Positions 18,121 to 30,400 of a stretch of DNA of 64,000 nt are shown here, one piece after another (position 1 is the first letter of the stretch; every line of letters begins with the position of its first letter). The stretch comes from Turbatrix aceti (lineage: Eukaryota; Nematoda; Chromadorea; Rhabditida; Panagrolaimidae): assembly GCA_963969345.1 (NCBI GenBank), contig OZ017768.1:10022193-10086192 (forward strand), read 5' to 3'. Under the pieces are notes generated by a model. It ran no database searches and was not told the DNA's origin. It worked only from the letters and a program-made list of their open reading frames with translations. A program made the translations under genes and the position numbers.

Positions 18121-18482
18121 ATTTTTTATTCTTGTAAATTACACCAATAATTGAAGAAAATTGAATTGTTTGTGACAATCAACAACAACAATTTTGGGCC
18201 TATCGGTGTTCTTTTTGTTTGGCTTTTTTGCGTTTTTGCGTTTTTCTGTATGTTTTATTTGTACTAATATATTTTTTTAAACTAATTTTAATTTTTTTTA
18301 AATTATTTAATAATTCAATAATAATTTAGTAATAATTTTTATAGAATTTGTTTTACTCGGTTGGTTAATATTTATTTTTAGTGTAGGTCGTTAATTTTTT
18401 GATGTAAGTTTTGTATTTTTCAATAAAACACAAATCTTCAATTTGTTTTACCATTTTTACAACTTTTGTATCTTACCATTAT
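18121..18482. other. AT-rich spacer between convergent genes
   Basis: 3' flanks of the receptor gene (left) and the DUF229 gene (right). It contains T-rich tracts and several AATAAT/AATAAA-like signals, for example CAATAAAAC at 18420-18428. No gene seen. Confidence 0.4.
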
Positions 18483-20488
18483 TTATTTACAGTAACAATA
18501 AGACCGCACCAACGAGTGTTCAATGCATTTTGCTTCTTTTCCATAAAGACTGCTTCTGGGAAATTTTGTCGATATGATATTCATCGTCCCGTTTTTTTCC
18601 ATAACGGCGACCGCGCTAAACTGACCGGTTCCTGGAGTCGTCGACCAAAAAACCCGTAAAACGATCCCGTTTTCCTTGTCGGTGAAGCTTTGAGCCGTGA
18701 CTATCTCATTGGTATCTAGCGACAACCTAGCGCAACGGGAATTTGCTTCTGCGTTGTTTTCGAGTTCCTGATTGATTTTTTGAACGCACTGCTTTGCAAT
18801 GCGGACAGCAGTTGGGTCATTTTCTGGCAACTCGGTTTTGCTGAAGTTGCAAAGGCAGTATTGCATCGGTACTCGCAGACGGTCGCACGTTCGCGGCTCG
18901 CGCAAAGGCCCAAACAGGTCTTCGCCGTAGATCGCGAGGTTAGGATGTGTGGGATTTTTGGGCTAAAAAGGGTGCTTCGTTTATTTAAGCTACAAAAGAG
19001 AAACTTACATGAACCAAGTTGACAAGAGTTGCGTAGATGTCAAAATGGGTGATGAGTTTGTTTGAGTTATCACTGAGTTGATTGAGCACATCACGTATTC
19101 TACGGTTTTGAGGAACAGAAATCCAAAACATTGGATTGTTGTTCTCAAAATCGCCAATTGTCGTATCTGTGACTGATGACATTCGAAATCCATGATCGCC
19201 CATGATTATAACGTAGGAGTTGTTCCAGTGTTTCTCGTTTCTTTGGAAAAATCGGTAAAAATATTCGTCATAGTGATAGAGCCCATTGAAGTCGTCGTGT
19301 GCCATGTCGGAGAACCAGCTAACGGTGAAGCTTGGTCGATCTGAGTAGGTATCCAGAAAGTTCTCAATGTATTTCACAGTACGATGAGCGTGCTCTATGC
19401 ACTGATATTTGTGCAGAATGTCATCGAACTTGGTTTTCTTCCAAAAATTTTGATAAGGTCGCATGTAATGATTCACAAACGTGTTGTTGAATCCAACGCA
19501 ATTTGGATAGTTGAATATTCCGGTGCCGTAGTCTTCCGCTATCATTGTCACGTAACCGGCGTCTCTGTACCGGAATCCGATATACTGTTCGTCGTCCATG
19601 TACTTGTCACAGGGTTCTTCTGTCCAATCTGTTGGATACCCAACTGAGATTGGTGAGCTTGGAATAAGTTCGCCTGATTTGCCAAGCAAGATACCGTAGG
19701 CGTTAAGGCGGCTGTCGAGACCAACCTTGTTGAGGTATTTCATCTGTTGAGACTTCAGCCTGTTGCGAAGGTAGCTCGCGGTTTTTGGCATGGAGCGTTC
19801 GAACTGGGACGAAGACACCGCATCGAGTATTATGACGTGGACGCTGGGCATGTCAGGCGAGTCCAGAGGGGGGAGTACTTTTCTAAAGTTGAAACATTTG
19901 TTGGAATAAGGCCTGAAGAAATAAAAACTTACTCATTACGATAAATCAGTGCATGCAGGTATTCGTAAGTCACATTGTTGTCAGCGTCTCGACAATCAAT
20001 ATGAACTACGTCGCATTGGGGTTTTGATCCATTGAACAAGGGTTTCCAGTTACCGTAGGCGTTTTCGTCGTCGTTTTTCCGCAGTAGGCAACGGTAAGTG
20101 CAATTATGTTCTTCTAGGTCAGGATGAAAGATGATAGAATTGTTGACAACACTCGTTAGTGATGTGAATTTAACTTTGCATGATTTGAGCGGGTTGAATT
20201 CAGGGTCCAGGTATTCTTTTAATTCCGGATCCCATGGATCCAGATTTGGCAGGTGACAGTAGTCAAGAAGAAGTTCTTTTCGATCCTCTGCTTCCTTTGT
20301 TTGAAAAATGGGAAAAATAGACAACACCCCTAAAATGGCGTCAATGAAATCTTTGACAAGATATGCCCCTTACCATTCATCGGAGGTGAGTCAGAATTGC
20401 GCACAACAATTGTGTTGGTAATAAACAAGAAAAGACATGTGCAAGCTAACAGGAATATCACGGGTTTTGTAGGTATGAACTGGTGCAT
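18483..20488 (-). CDS. DUF229 sulfatase-like membrane-anchored protein
   Basis: Four exons on the minus strand: 20488-20374, 20329-19933, 19912-19009 and 18962-18483; 1896 bases, 631 residues. An N-terminal hydrophobic segment (residues about 10-27, VIFLLACTCLFLFITNTIVV) suggests a type II membrane anchor. The central part has the DUF229/alkaline-phosphatase-like fold markers: HVIILDAVSSSQFERSMPKT, then MIAEDYG, SWFSDMAHDD and IIMGDHGFR (metal-binding DHG). The C-terminal part is Cys-rich (MQYCLCNF, SYCYCK), as in this family. DUF229 is expanded in nematodes and its substrate is unknown. The gene is convergent with the receptor at 15534 and its promoter faces the second receptor copy. Confidence 0.85.
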
Positions 20489-20993
20489 TTTTCGGCAAAT
20501 GCAACAAATGATGTTTCGAGAAACTAGACTGCAAAAAATGCATGCTCTGAACAACCGGCTGCTTTTCTGAACAATAAAGAGAAAGCAATCAAATTTTATG
20601 ACAGTTGTATGAAATTCATAAGCTGACAAAATTTGCATGATATTTGAAGCAATTACAAACTATTGCAAAAACGCATTCTGCTTAATAAAAAAATTATACG
20701 CACATATACATTTAGCATTGCAACAGTATATAAACATAGTCTAACACAACTTCAAATAGGGACAGAAGCGACAAATCAAATCAAACATTTTTACCATGCA
20801 ATCAAAAAGCAACAGGTAAGGCATAAAATAGGCAGGTGCCAGCCATGCTCCAGGTTTATAAGCTAAACGAAGCACATGACAAGTCTTGTGATGTGCCAAG
20901 TCTGCACAATTGTAAACCAGGTGCAACAAAAAGTTGTCCGGTCAAGCATTTTTGATCACAATATTCGGTGCATTTTTACAACGTATAGTCGAC
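20489..20993. promoter_or_regulatory. Divergent intergenic region between DUF229 and receptor copy 2
   Basis: About 500 bases between two genes transcribed away from each other, so it should hold both promoters. A TATA-like CAGTATATAAACATAG at 20724-20739 points toward the receptor. No protein-coding exon is evident. Confidence 0.4.
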
Positions 20994-22510
20994 ATGGCAT
21001 TGTGTCGTGTATGGATGTACTGTGAAGGCATGGAAGAACTAATTGACGCAAATGTCATCCACCCTTTTCTAGAGAACGACGCTGTGCCGCTTTATTCAGT
21101 ACCGTACTACGAAAGCGCTTTTGCAATCGACGTCAACGAAACGTTTACTATACATGATTGTTATTTTCTTTTAAACGATTCCAGATGCTTACCGCAGGGA
21201 TACATGGAACATGTTATGAATCGTTCCCATATTTCGTTTGCAGTTAGAGTTATAATTTGTTCTACCTTTATGTTGTTGCTGCTTCTTGGCCAGATACTTT
21301 CTGTTTTAAGCATCAACGCTTTTCGAAAGGTTAAGATAATTTTAAAGCAAACAATTACGAAGAAAATATCTAATTTTAGCAATGCAAAAACATTTCAAAA
21401 TTTTTGGAATCGCCGTTTGCTGTCACAATGGTTTTCATTTTACTCTGCAACATTTTCTACCAGATAGGCTTACAGTGCTTTGTATACACCGTTCTTGTAT
21501 ACGGTCACAACAATGAATTCTTTCCTTTAAATAAAGCGCAAGTGTAGCAAAAAAATTAAATTTGTGGTTTTGACCTGTAAAATTTTTAGAAGCATACCTT
21601 TACATGTCTCAAACTACAATTCTCATGGCATCATATGAAATCAACGTCGGGTTTTCCTTTTTGATGGCATTGAATAGACTTCTTATATTTTTTAACGGCC
21701 ATCTAAACAGAACTGTGTTCTCGCCTAAAGGATTGATCATTTTTACCATCACGATATTAACTTTTGGTATTGCATGTGCAGTTTTTTATTACTTTTTTAT
21801 GACGTGCACTTATGATATCACATTTTTTGCGTATTTTTTTTCAAATACACCAAGAAATGGTAAAATAAGCAGTTTTGTAGCATGCGAATGGTTCAATTTT
21901 GTAAGTTTTTTTAGTTGTTGCATACAGATCAATAGTTTTACAGACTGTGTATTATTTTCACATATTCTTGATAACAGTGGAATCACTCTTTTATGCAGCC
22001 ATATTTCTGAAACTGAAGTGGGTCAAGATAGTAAACTTCGTAAAACGTAGACGCCAAACAACACCAGTGGTTGAATCAACCAGCCGTCGGCGGGATATCA
22101 ATATTCTCTATCAATGCCTGATAATATTTTTTGCAATCGTTTTTGAAAACGGAGCTACACAGTTAAATCAATATCTTCATAGTAATGTTTTACTTTAATT
22201 TAGAAATTCATAAAATGAAGTATTGCATTCAGAAACACTGAATATAATCACAAGTCGTCCGGTGCTCAATGAAGATTTTATTAAATTTCCCCCGACAACT
22301 TTGAATCGTAACTACGGCTTGCTACTGGATGTCTTCAGCATTCTGCTTCTCATCATTCGTATATGTCGCAGTGTCATACACGTCATCATGGTTTTAATAT
22401 TCAACACGGAGATACGAAAAATTATGATTGGGTTTGTGCCAAAATTACATCCAGTATCCTTCGTCACCGTATCAGCAGTTGGCCCAACTTCTGTGATTCG
22501 AACTTATTGA
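20994..22510 (+). CDS. Serpentine receptor (family B, copy 2), one doubtful splice junction
   Basis: Tandem paralogue of 15534-18120. Exons: 20994-21329 (336 bases, same as copy 1), 21380 to about 21541, 21590-21900, 21944-22181 (238 bases, same as copy 1) and 22233-22510. Shared features are YYESAFAIDVN, FYQIGLQCF, FLMALNRLLIFFNGHLNRT, RRDINILYQC and FNTEIRKIMIGFVPKL. The junction between exons 2 and 3 does not work cleanly: copy 1 splices at GGA|GTAAGC, while here CAA|GTGTAG or a GC donor would leave the frame off by one or two bases before YLYMSQTTILMASYEIN. It is either a non-canonical junction or an early pseudogene. The exact nematode receptor class is uncertain. Confidence 0.65.
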
Positions 22511-22816
22511 TTATAATGTTTTATACATGATGATTTTTTGTATTGCCATAAATGAGATGTACCGAGCACTTTAATAATGCACTCAATTTTAAGTTGATGC
22601 TTGTTCATGTCCGCTAAATATAATAAATCAGTTGGAAACACCTGCTAGCCCTTAAAGTTGGCTTTTATTGGCGCTGGTGCAAGCCTTAACTGGCGCATTT
22701 ACACTTACATCAATATTCTATCAAAGAATTATTTCCTTCACATTAATATTTAGTCAACAGTTGGTACTTCATCTGTGACTTTTAGAAAGTGAGAGAAATG
22801 AGGTCACTATATTTTA
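22511..22816. other. Short intergenic spacer
   Basis: 3' flank of the receptor gene; no gene or clear repeat seen. Confidence 0.4.
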
Positions 22817-23837
22817 GCTCCCGGTTCTTCTCTAAGGTTCCCTACTTATAACTTCTCGATGCAAAATACCAACAAATCACAATATCACAATACAACAATC
22901 GAATTTATTCAACAAAATCACACAACTTACAACAAGCAACCGGGGGACTCTATCGCGGAGAGAAGGGCAAGGGAGGACAATGTGTTGACCGCGTCAGCGG
23001 GCGCAAGTCGTTTGTTTTACGACTTGCTGGCTCGCGGAGCTGGCACCTCGGGCCAAAGGTCGGAGCGAGGGTTCAAACACCTCATTGTCTTTCCCTTTTG
23101 CCCTATGCCGCGGATACAACACACCTCCCCCTTTCAAGAGAGGTTTAAGGCCGATTCGGCCTCAAGCGGCGTGTGGTAGGTACAAAAGTTTGGAACGGTA
23201 TCCGGATTGCAGTGGCAACTAGTTGGGAAGGAAGAGAACAACTACTTGAATTACGCGGTGCTCGTTTTAGAAAAAGAGAACAACAAAAAACTCAACGCAG
23301 AGGTTGAAGCTCGACCATGGTGTTGTGGGGAGCGGTGAGGTGTCGTCGCCGGAGAATCAGGGCATGGACGTGGTGCTAGCGTATGCGTGTCGCTTGCGGG
23401 CCTTCTCGTCGCGGTGGGTCTTGTCACTGTCATCGTCCTTAATGTGGAAGATGAAGTTTCCGTCGTTGCCAGTAATGTGACCGGCAATCCAGACGTTCCC
23501 GGGTCGTGGCACCAGTGATGTGGCTCCCGGTTCTTCTCTAAGGCTCCCTACTTAACTCCTCGATGCAAAATACCAACAAATCACAATATCACAATACAAA
23601 AATCAAATTTGTTCAATTAAATCACACAACTTACAACAAGCAACCGGGGGACTCGGCCCTACCGATACTGTGGCGGGGAGATGGGCAAGGGGGGACAATG
23701 TGTTGACCGCGTCAGCGGGCGCAAGTCGTTTGTTTTACGACTTGCTGGCTCGCGGAGCTGGCCCCTCGCGCCAAAGGTCGGAGCGAGGGTTCAAACATCT
23801 CATTGTCTTTCCCTTTTGCCTTATGCCGCGAATACAA
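22817..23837 (+). mobile_element. Pair of about 300-base direct repeats around 400 bases (LTR-retroelement-like remnant)
   Basis: 22817-23119 and 23523-23837 are direct repeats with roughly 90 percent agreement. They start GCTCCCGGTTCTTCTCTAAG and end CCGCG(G/A)ATACAA. Each contains a GC-rich core with a 9-bp hairpin (GCAAGTCGT...ACGACTTGC). The right copy has a small insertion (GGCCCTACCGATACTG). The 400 bases between them have no reverse transcriptase, protease or gag; the minus-strand frame there is low-complexity Thr/Ser/Pro. This layout fits a deleted LTR element, but TG...CA ends, primer site and target duplication are not convincing, so a simple tandem duplication is also possible. Confidence 0.45.
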
Positions 23838-24324
23838 GATTATAATGCTATGGGACATAGTAAAATATGGGACAGATTGAATTTGAAATAAATACAAACT
23901 TTGGCACAATGTTTTGATACAGTACAGTAATTCTTTGAGTTACAGTAATATTTTTTCACAAATTATCGATTTATCGATATTGAATTTGTGCGGTCACCAT
24001 TAAATTTGCCGTAGCTGATAACCCCCAGAAGCATCCTTATATCGAAAATATATCTATTCTATGTACGTAAAAATGGCAAAAAAACTCAAATTTCGAGCTC
24101 GCGTTGCGCGCGCGCGTTCATGTTTGCATACATCGCGTGCGCACTTTCTTCCTCGCACGAAAAAAATTTGCGGTTGAACAAAAAATTTTACGTTTTCATG
24201 CATCTTTCACGTTTCTTTGTTCCTCGTCTTGTTCCAGCTCAGGAACGTGTTTTTCACGTCAACCATTTTGGCAGAATCTTTGTCGCTGTCGCGGGTGCAC
24301 TAGTTCGTTGTTTTGAAGTCCACG
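23838..24324. promoter_or_regulatory. Upstream region of the syntaxin-6 gene
   Basis: Contains a GCGCGCGCGCG-type tract near 24104-24115 and T-rich DNA, and probably the promoter and leader of the downstream gene. Small open frames at 24104-24335 have no family features. Confidence 0.35.
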
Positions 24325-25201
24325 ATGTCGTCTAGCCATGGATACTCGAGGCTAAGCAATGATCCAGCGTCCTCGGATACTTTTGTCCACGATACCATGC
24401 AACAACAACAGGTAAGATTTTTTCGCTCTGCAGTCTCTGAATTGATAATTTGTCGTTGCAGTTTCTGATGAGGGATCAAGACGAGGATCTCGAGAGAGTG
24501 GGAGATACGCTTCACACAATTCGACAGATGACGCATCGAATCGGCGATGAATTGGACGAGCAGTCTGAGTGGGTTCATATGGATTTTCTTTGACATTGGA
24601 ATTTTTTGTTTTGTTGCAGGATGTTGGACGACCTGGGAACAGCCATGTTGAATACTGAAATGAAGATGGATAACGTCATGAAGAAAATTGCAAAGATTAC
24701 CAAGCTTGATGATGGTTCGTACTTTTTATAGATTTAATTTTTTTGGAGGTTATTTTGGATTTTTAAAAGGGAAAAAAATCTGTTTTTGGAAAAACGATGG
24801 TTTTTTTTGGATTATTTTCATTGGACATTTTTTTAATTTTATAAAATTTTGTGATATAATTTCTTTTTGATAAAAAAAATATGCGAATTTATTTTTATTT
24901 TGAAAAAAACTAATATATTTTCATTAGAACTAATATATTTTTTTGAAATTCCATAAATGTTTTTCCAGTGCCAAAATTGGCGTTCTGCTTTTATTTTCTT
25001 TTTTTTCGTGGTGGTCGGGGTCGGGTGGCAATCGTAACTGCCGATTTTCCCACCCACCACTTAACAGCGTAAAATTCACACCTCGCCACCCACAACCATT
25101 CCATTATTTTCTCTTTTTTTTCAGACAACAAGCAATGGACTGCCATAATTTTGCTAGTCGTTCTCATATTCTTCCTGCTCTTCCTACTAGTCGTCTTGTG
25201 A
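24325..25201 (+). CDS. syx-6: Syntaxin-6-like Qc-SNARE (short, no Habc domain)
   Basis: Four exons, 24325-24411, 24462-24568, 24620-24714 and 25125-25201; 366 bases, 121 residues. Residues about 30-95 form the SNARE coiled coil: QDEDLERVGDTLHTIRQM, then RIGDELDEQSEMLDDLGTAM, then MDNVMKKIAKITKLDD, with the zero-layer Gln in the DELDEQ region. The C-terminus is a membrane anchor (WTAIILLVVLIFFLLFLLVVL) ending at the stop. The NVMKK.AK..........QW.AI pattern is that of syntaxin-6 rather than syntaxin-8. Syntaxin-6 acts in endosome-to-Golgi fusion. Mammalian forms have an N-terminal helical domain of about 100 residues; here only about 30 residues precede the SNARE motif, and I see no upstream exon. 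Confidence 0.85.
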
Positions 25202-26039
25202 TCGATCTCAGTTCTCCAAGTCGGAGAATTTCCAACAAAGGATATGCGTGCTACATAACTATTTATAAATCAATTTCCCATGCCATATCGTCGTATGGCA
25301 CGATTTGTGCTAAAGAATTCTAAAAGATGTGTCAAATTTTATTGAAAATGTTTGTAATTATTGCGATTATATAAAATTAACGGAAATATTGTTTTTATTA
25401 CTTTTTAAATTTGTGTTTGCTCAAAGAAGGCGTTGCTGATTGTTATCACTGATAGCATGCAGCTTGTTATTGATTTGTCCAACGGTTAATTTTCCGTGTT
25501 CGTTAACTGACTGTTTCCGGGGAGGCGGGTGATAACGCTAATTGGACTATGTATACGTGTAAAAAATTTTTGGAGTCAAATCGAACGTATATTTATAATT
25601 CGGAAAATTTTAAATCATTCATTTTTTTGTTGCTGCGACTCTTTTTTTTAATTGTCTAAAAAAGTGATCCATAGAAAAAACAAAGACCGAAGAACCGTAT
25701 TGATAATTTCTTTTTTTTGGTTTTTGGCCTTGTAAAAGTCAAAATAAAAATATATAGGCCAGATACAGAATGTTTTTCAAAAAAAATGTTTTAAATTTAT
25801 TTTAAATTAAACATTTAAAAAATTCAGATATTGTAAAATATCCAATGTGATATACTAAAAATATAAATTTTTGAACAAAAATTTGCAATGTATTTTTTGG
25901 GGCAATTCGTTATTGATTGTTTGACCAAAGAAATTCTCGTTTTTTTAAACCTAATTGTTCGCGTTTTCATTTTATCAATTTTTACATTGTCAGGTTCCTA
26001 TAATTTCTCGATTTTTTAGCTTTTCCCAAGTCCTACACC
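25202..26039. other. Intergenic spacer between syx-6 and pofut1
   Basis: AT-rich, no gene seen. A TTTTTTAG acceptor-like site lies about 20 bases before the next start codon (near 26017) and could receive a spliced leader. Confidence 0.4.
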
Positions 26040-27468
26040 ATGCAGATACCAAAATCTCTTTTCTTCCCCTTTTTCACCTGCTTCCTCTTTTTCCCCTTTA
26101 TCTCATCCACCGAACTGTCCCCCAACTCCCGTCCAGACGTCGGCGGCGGTTACCTGGCCTTCTGCCCGTGCATGGGACGCTTCGGCAACCAAATCGATCA
26201 GGTCCTGGGAGTCATGGCTTTCGCCAAACGTATCAATCGGACTCTGATTCTGCCGCCACTCATCGAGTACCCTTACCTGAGCGTGACTGCCCGGATGGTC
26301 CCCTTCGGCACCATCTTCGACGTCCCCACTGTTGCTCGCTACCTGCCAGTCATAGAAATGTCAAAGTTCATGAAGGACCTTGCTCCTGCGATTTGGCCAC
26401 CTGAAGAGCGACTCGCCTTCTGCTGGGCCCCCCGGAAGAGCATCTACGACGATACAGCTCCCATTGGCTGCAATGCCAAGGAGGGAAACCCATTTGGACC
26501 ATTTTGGGATTACAGTGGGGTGAACTTTGTCGCGGATGAGTACTACGGATCGGTGGAACGCGAAGCTTCGCTGAAGGCTTGGACGGATAAGTATTCGGCG
26601 TCCAAGTACTCGGTTTTGGCGTTTACGGGTGCTCCGGCGGCGTTTCCGGTCAAGTCTGAGGAGAGACACCTGCAGCAATATCTCAAGTTCAAACCTAGGA
26701 TTCAGAATCAGGCTATTACTTTTGTCAAGGAAAACTTGGCCAGACCGTTCGTTGGGATACATTTGAGAAACAATGTTGATTGGGTGAGTTTTGTGTATGC
26801 TTTGGCAAAGTGTGCTCAAACGAATTTACGTTTTTGTCACACTTTGCCAAACATTACAACGTATTGCTTTTTCAAATTTAATTTTTTTGCACTATATAAT
26901 CTTCCTAATTTCTTGTTCTTTCTTGATTTGTTTTTTAAATGCTAAATACGTTTTTTTAAAGCTTTTTTTTATTTGAAAATTAATTTTTTTTGTTCAAAAA
27001 TTTTTTTACCTTTTTTTTCAGGACAACGTCTGCAAAACAGTAATAGAAGGCCAAAAGACGACCAAACTTTTTGCTTCTCCCCAGTGCCTCGGCTACAACA
27101 ACGACGACCAAGCCATCACGCCAGACATGTGCGCCCCTTCCGAAGCTGCTGTTCTCGCCGAAGTAGAAGCAGCCGTTGTCGCTATTCGTGCCAAAACCGT
27201 CTTTGTAGCTTCTGACCGGGATCACCTGATTCCTGAACTCAACGGCCGGCTGCATCGACACGGTGTCAAGGCTGTCAAGCTGTCTTCTGACGATCCTTAT
27301 GTCAGTCTGGCTGTTTTGACGTTGTCTGATCACTTTATTGCAAACTGCATCAGCACGTACTCTGCCTTTGTCGTACGGGCAAGAGAGTTTGGGAGTCGAA
27401 ATGACCTCAAGAAAACGACTTTCTTTGGTTATCATCCGGAACCTAAAAAGTCGAGAATTGAATTGTAG
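26040..27468 (+). CDS. pofut1: GDP-fucose protein O-fucosyltransferase 1
   Basis: Two exons, 26040-26783 and 27022-27468; 1191 bases, 396 residues, close to the 388 of the human enzyme. Residues 1-23 are a signal peptide. The GT65 fold is marked by YLAFCPCMGRFGNQIDQVLG, the first GDP-fucose region, then by GIHLRNNVDW (residues 239-248, whose Arg aligns with the essential Arg of human POFUT1), and by VFVASDRDHLIPEL and ANCISTYSAFV toward the C-terminus. It adds O-fucose to EGF repeats of Notch-type proteins in the ER. It ends in RIEL, a KDEL-like ER-retention signal. A poly(A) signal AATAAA lies about 95 bases after the stop (near 27564). Confidence 0.95.
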
Positions 27469-30400
27469 AGTGCCTTTTAGCTTTGGCAGGGGGTATCAAA
27501 ATTCACTTGCATACTTATTGTTTTGTTATTTTGTTACTGTTGGATTTGTACAAAAAATTGTTGAATAAATTTTGTTGAAAAAATTTTCTTGTCATTATTT
27601 ACGGAACAAAAAAACATGCCTCCCCCACCTATTTATGACGTCATCGGATACTATCCCGAACTGAGAACAATAAACACCACGTCCGCGGTATCTGCATGAC
27701 ACTAAACCGATTTTTTTGAAAAAAAAATGATCACGGCAGAGAAACTTCAAAAGGATTGTGCGCGATCGTCAGCGACTGTGACCGTGACAAAAGAAGTGCA
27801 GGGATTTTGTATACGTCACGGGTAACCAGACAAAAAACAACTATGCAGTAATGTGCTCCGCATACCCGGATTGAAAACTTGAGAGATCATTTTTAGGAAA
27901 CTTCAATGTTTGACATTGTTTTCCATAAAAAAAATATTTTTTTAAATAAAATCTTGCCAAATCACCGTTTTTCAACCGATTTGTAATTCAATTGGCTTTT
28001 CCATTATGAAAGCGAAAGAACATTCAATCTAGTTCGGGGCCGGATCTTTCCGATCTCCATCCCTTTGGCCACGTTGCAGTTAGCTTTTTCATCACCGATC
28101 ATAGCATTTTTTTCCAACTGCTTCGCTTGATTAAACCTAAGTCAACCGTGGCCATCGATGCACAAAGATTGCTTAATCTGCATGCACGTATCCTTCCCCG
28201 TGTACCACGTTTTTCGCAATCGCGGTGAACAAAGCATGCGTGCTTTAAAAAAAAATGCGCAAAAAAATGTAGCGTTCGAATTTCGAACTTTTTTTTGGGA
28301 TTTTGTCGTCTTCAGGGAATCTGAAAGTACGAAAAAATTTTGCCTATTTTCTGCAAATAAAAATCTGCAATTTTTTGTTTAGAACTTTTTATTCTACAAT
28401 TTATGCAAAGTTTTTAAACAATTTTTTTTTAAATCTTCTATTTAAACCAAGGATAAAATCCTTATTTTCACTTCCATGACACGCGATATATCAAAATCAA
28501 ATCGACTACTACGTTTTATCGCGTTCTGCCCCAACCCGACACGTCTGGTGTCTTTTGATCGACCGCACCTGCCTGCTATCCCGAGTTCGACCAGGGTACT
28601 TGCCTGCCGCCAGCTGTCGTGTTTCGTCTTTGGATCACGAAAAACCAGTCTACCCGCGTTCGCTTTTCTCTTCGTCATCTGACGAGAAAGAAAATTACGT
28701 GTGTCCTGATAGCCAAAGGTCATTTATTTTTTGTTCCAAGAAATAAAAAAGTAAAGGATCACCAGACAGTAACCAAAAGTTTTTTGACACTTTTAAATGA
28801 TCTCTGTTGTTTTGTGTGTTTCTGGAACTTATTGTTTCCGTGAAGAACTGCTGATTGTGATTTTTGAAGTCAGAGCAGACCACCTTCGATCGGTGGTGCG
28901 AATTTTTTTTGGGGGTGGGAGGGGGTTTTTTAAACTTTCTAAAGTTCTTGATAATCAACCAGGTACCAAGTATAACTTTTGAATTCTTGTAAATTTTTTT
29001 TCACATACAGTTTTTAACACAAACTATGTACCGAACAAAATAATTTCATACAGACCGGTTCCTTGTATTTGTTTATGAATTTGCCTTGCCTTTTTCCCGT
29101 TATCGCTGTTTATGCATTTTCCTTAAAAAATATTTTGTTCAAGATCATTTTTTACACTTTATATTTTTTAAATTTTTTTAAAAAGCCGTAGTTTGCAAAA
29201 AAACTAAAAAGTGCTCAATGAAAAAAATTTTTCTGTTATTTTGTTCAAAAAAAAATTAGGTTTGTTCCAAATGTTTCGAGAACGATGCAACAGTCGTTCA
29301 TGATTACCTCATGTACCGTTCCATCTTTCTAAATACAAGCGTACTTCCTTCTACCTGTTGACGAACAACACCATTATGCAACATCACGTGAAAATTTATT
29401 CCATCAGGCTTTTAGGGCAATAACAAAGCCTTTCGTCTTTGTTTTTGCTCTAATCGACCCGTCAATCTTTTCATCTTCCCCCGTTGACTCCATTATTTTT
29501 CTCGCGCCGTTTCTGAATTACATATCTACGTGTTCACAAGTTTATTTTAAACCCTAAAAACATGAACGAACTTCTGCCTATGTACCATGATCCATGTTCA
29601 CGAGGCGAACGACCCGAAGGGAACGTAAACGTAAATGTAAACGCTTTCAATGCGCGGGAAAGGATGAGTTGCGCCGCGACGACTGACTGACTTATTTTCT
29701 TGAACGTCGTCGACCTGACTGAACTGAACCGGACCGGACAGGGGAATAGGCGTATATGTAGGTACATATTTTCGCCTACGTAACGCATACCAATCAAAAA
29801 ATTTATAATTATCTGATAGTTATTTTTGGGCTGTTTATTTAGATAGATTAATTTGCTTTCTTTAATTGCTCTGCTCAAGTTTTCATTTTTTTGCGTTTGT
29901 AATGCTCTCAAGCTTAAAAAAAGTATTTTGAGTACTAGCAAACTGTAAAAACAAAAAATGCTTTTTATTTGCAACAGCAAAAAAATTTTTTAGAAAGTGT
30001 ACAAAAGTTATATATTTATACTTATCGAAATATCTAATATTATTCCACGATTCTGTTCAATTTTCAATCCTTAACTTCTGCGTGTGATTTTTGGTAACAG
30101 TGAATTTGTTTGCGTTCAGGTTTTTTTCTTGTACGATTTGGGCAGTGCATTGCTGAATCACCTCATTCAAAATCCGACTCCAAATTCCGGGTTTTTAGGT
30201 CGGATACCCAAAATTTCGTGTTCGAGTCAGGTATCTAAAATTTTGAGTCCGGATCGGGTTTTTAAATCAAGTGTCCGGTAAATTTGTGTAACCGACAACA
30301 CTGGATTTGATCCCCGAATTCCCACCTCTCAAAAAATCACATATTTGCCCCTACCACCTGCCGCGAAAAACCGTTTCAAATTCCCCTTCCTATCATTTTT

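Noticed and set aside
23251..23487. Thr/Ser/Pro-rich minus-strand frame
   Set aside because: Low-complexity sequence between LTR-like repeats with no retroelement domain.
24325..25201. SNAP-25 or syntaxin-8
   Set aside because: There is one SNARE helix with a C-terminal anchor, and NVMKKIAK plus QWTAI match syntaxin-6.
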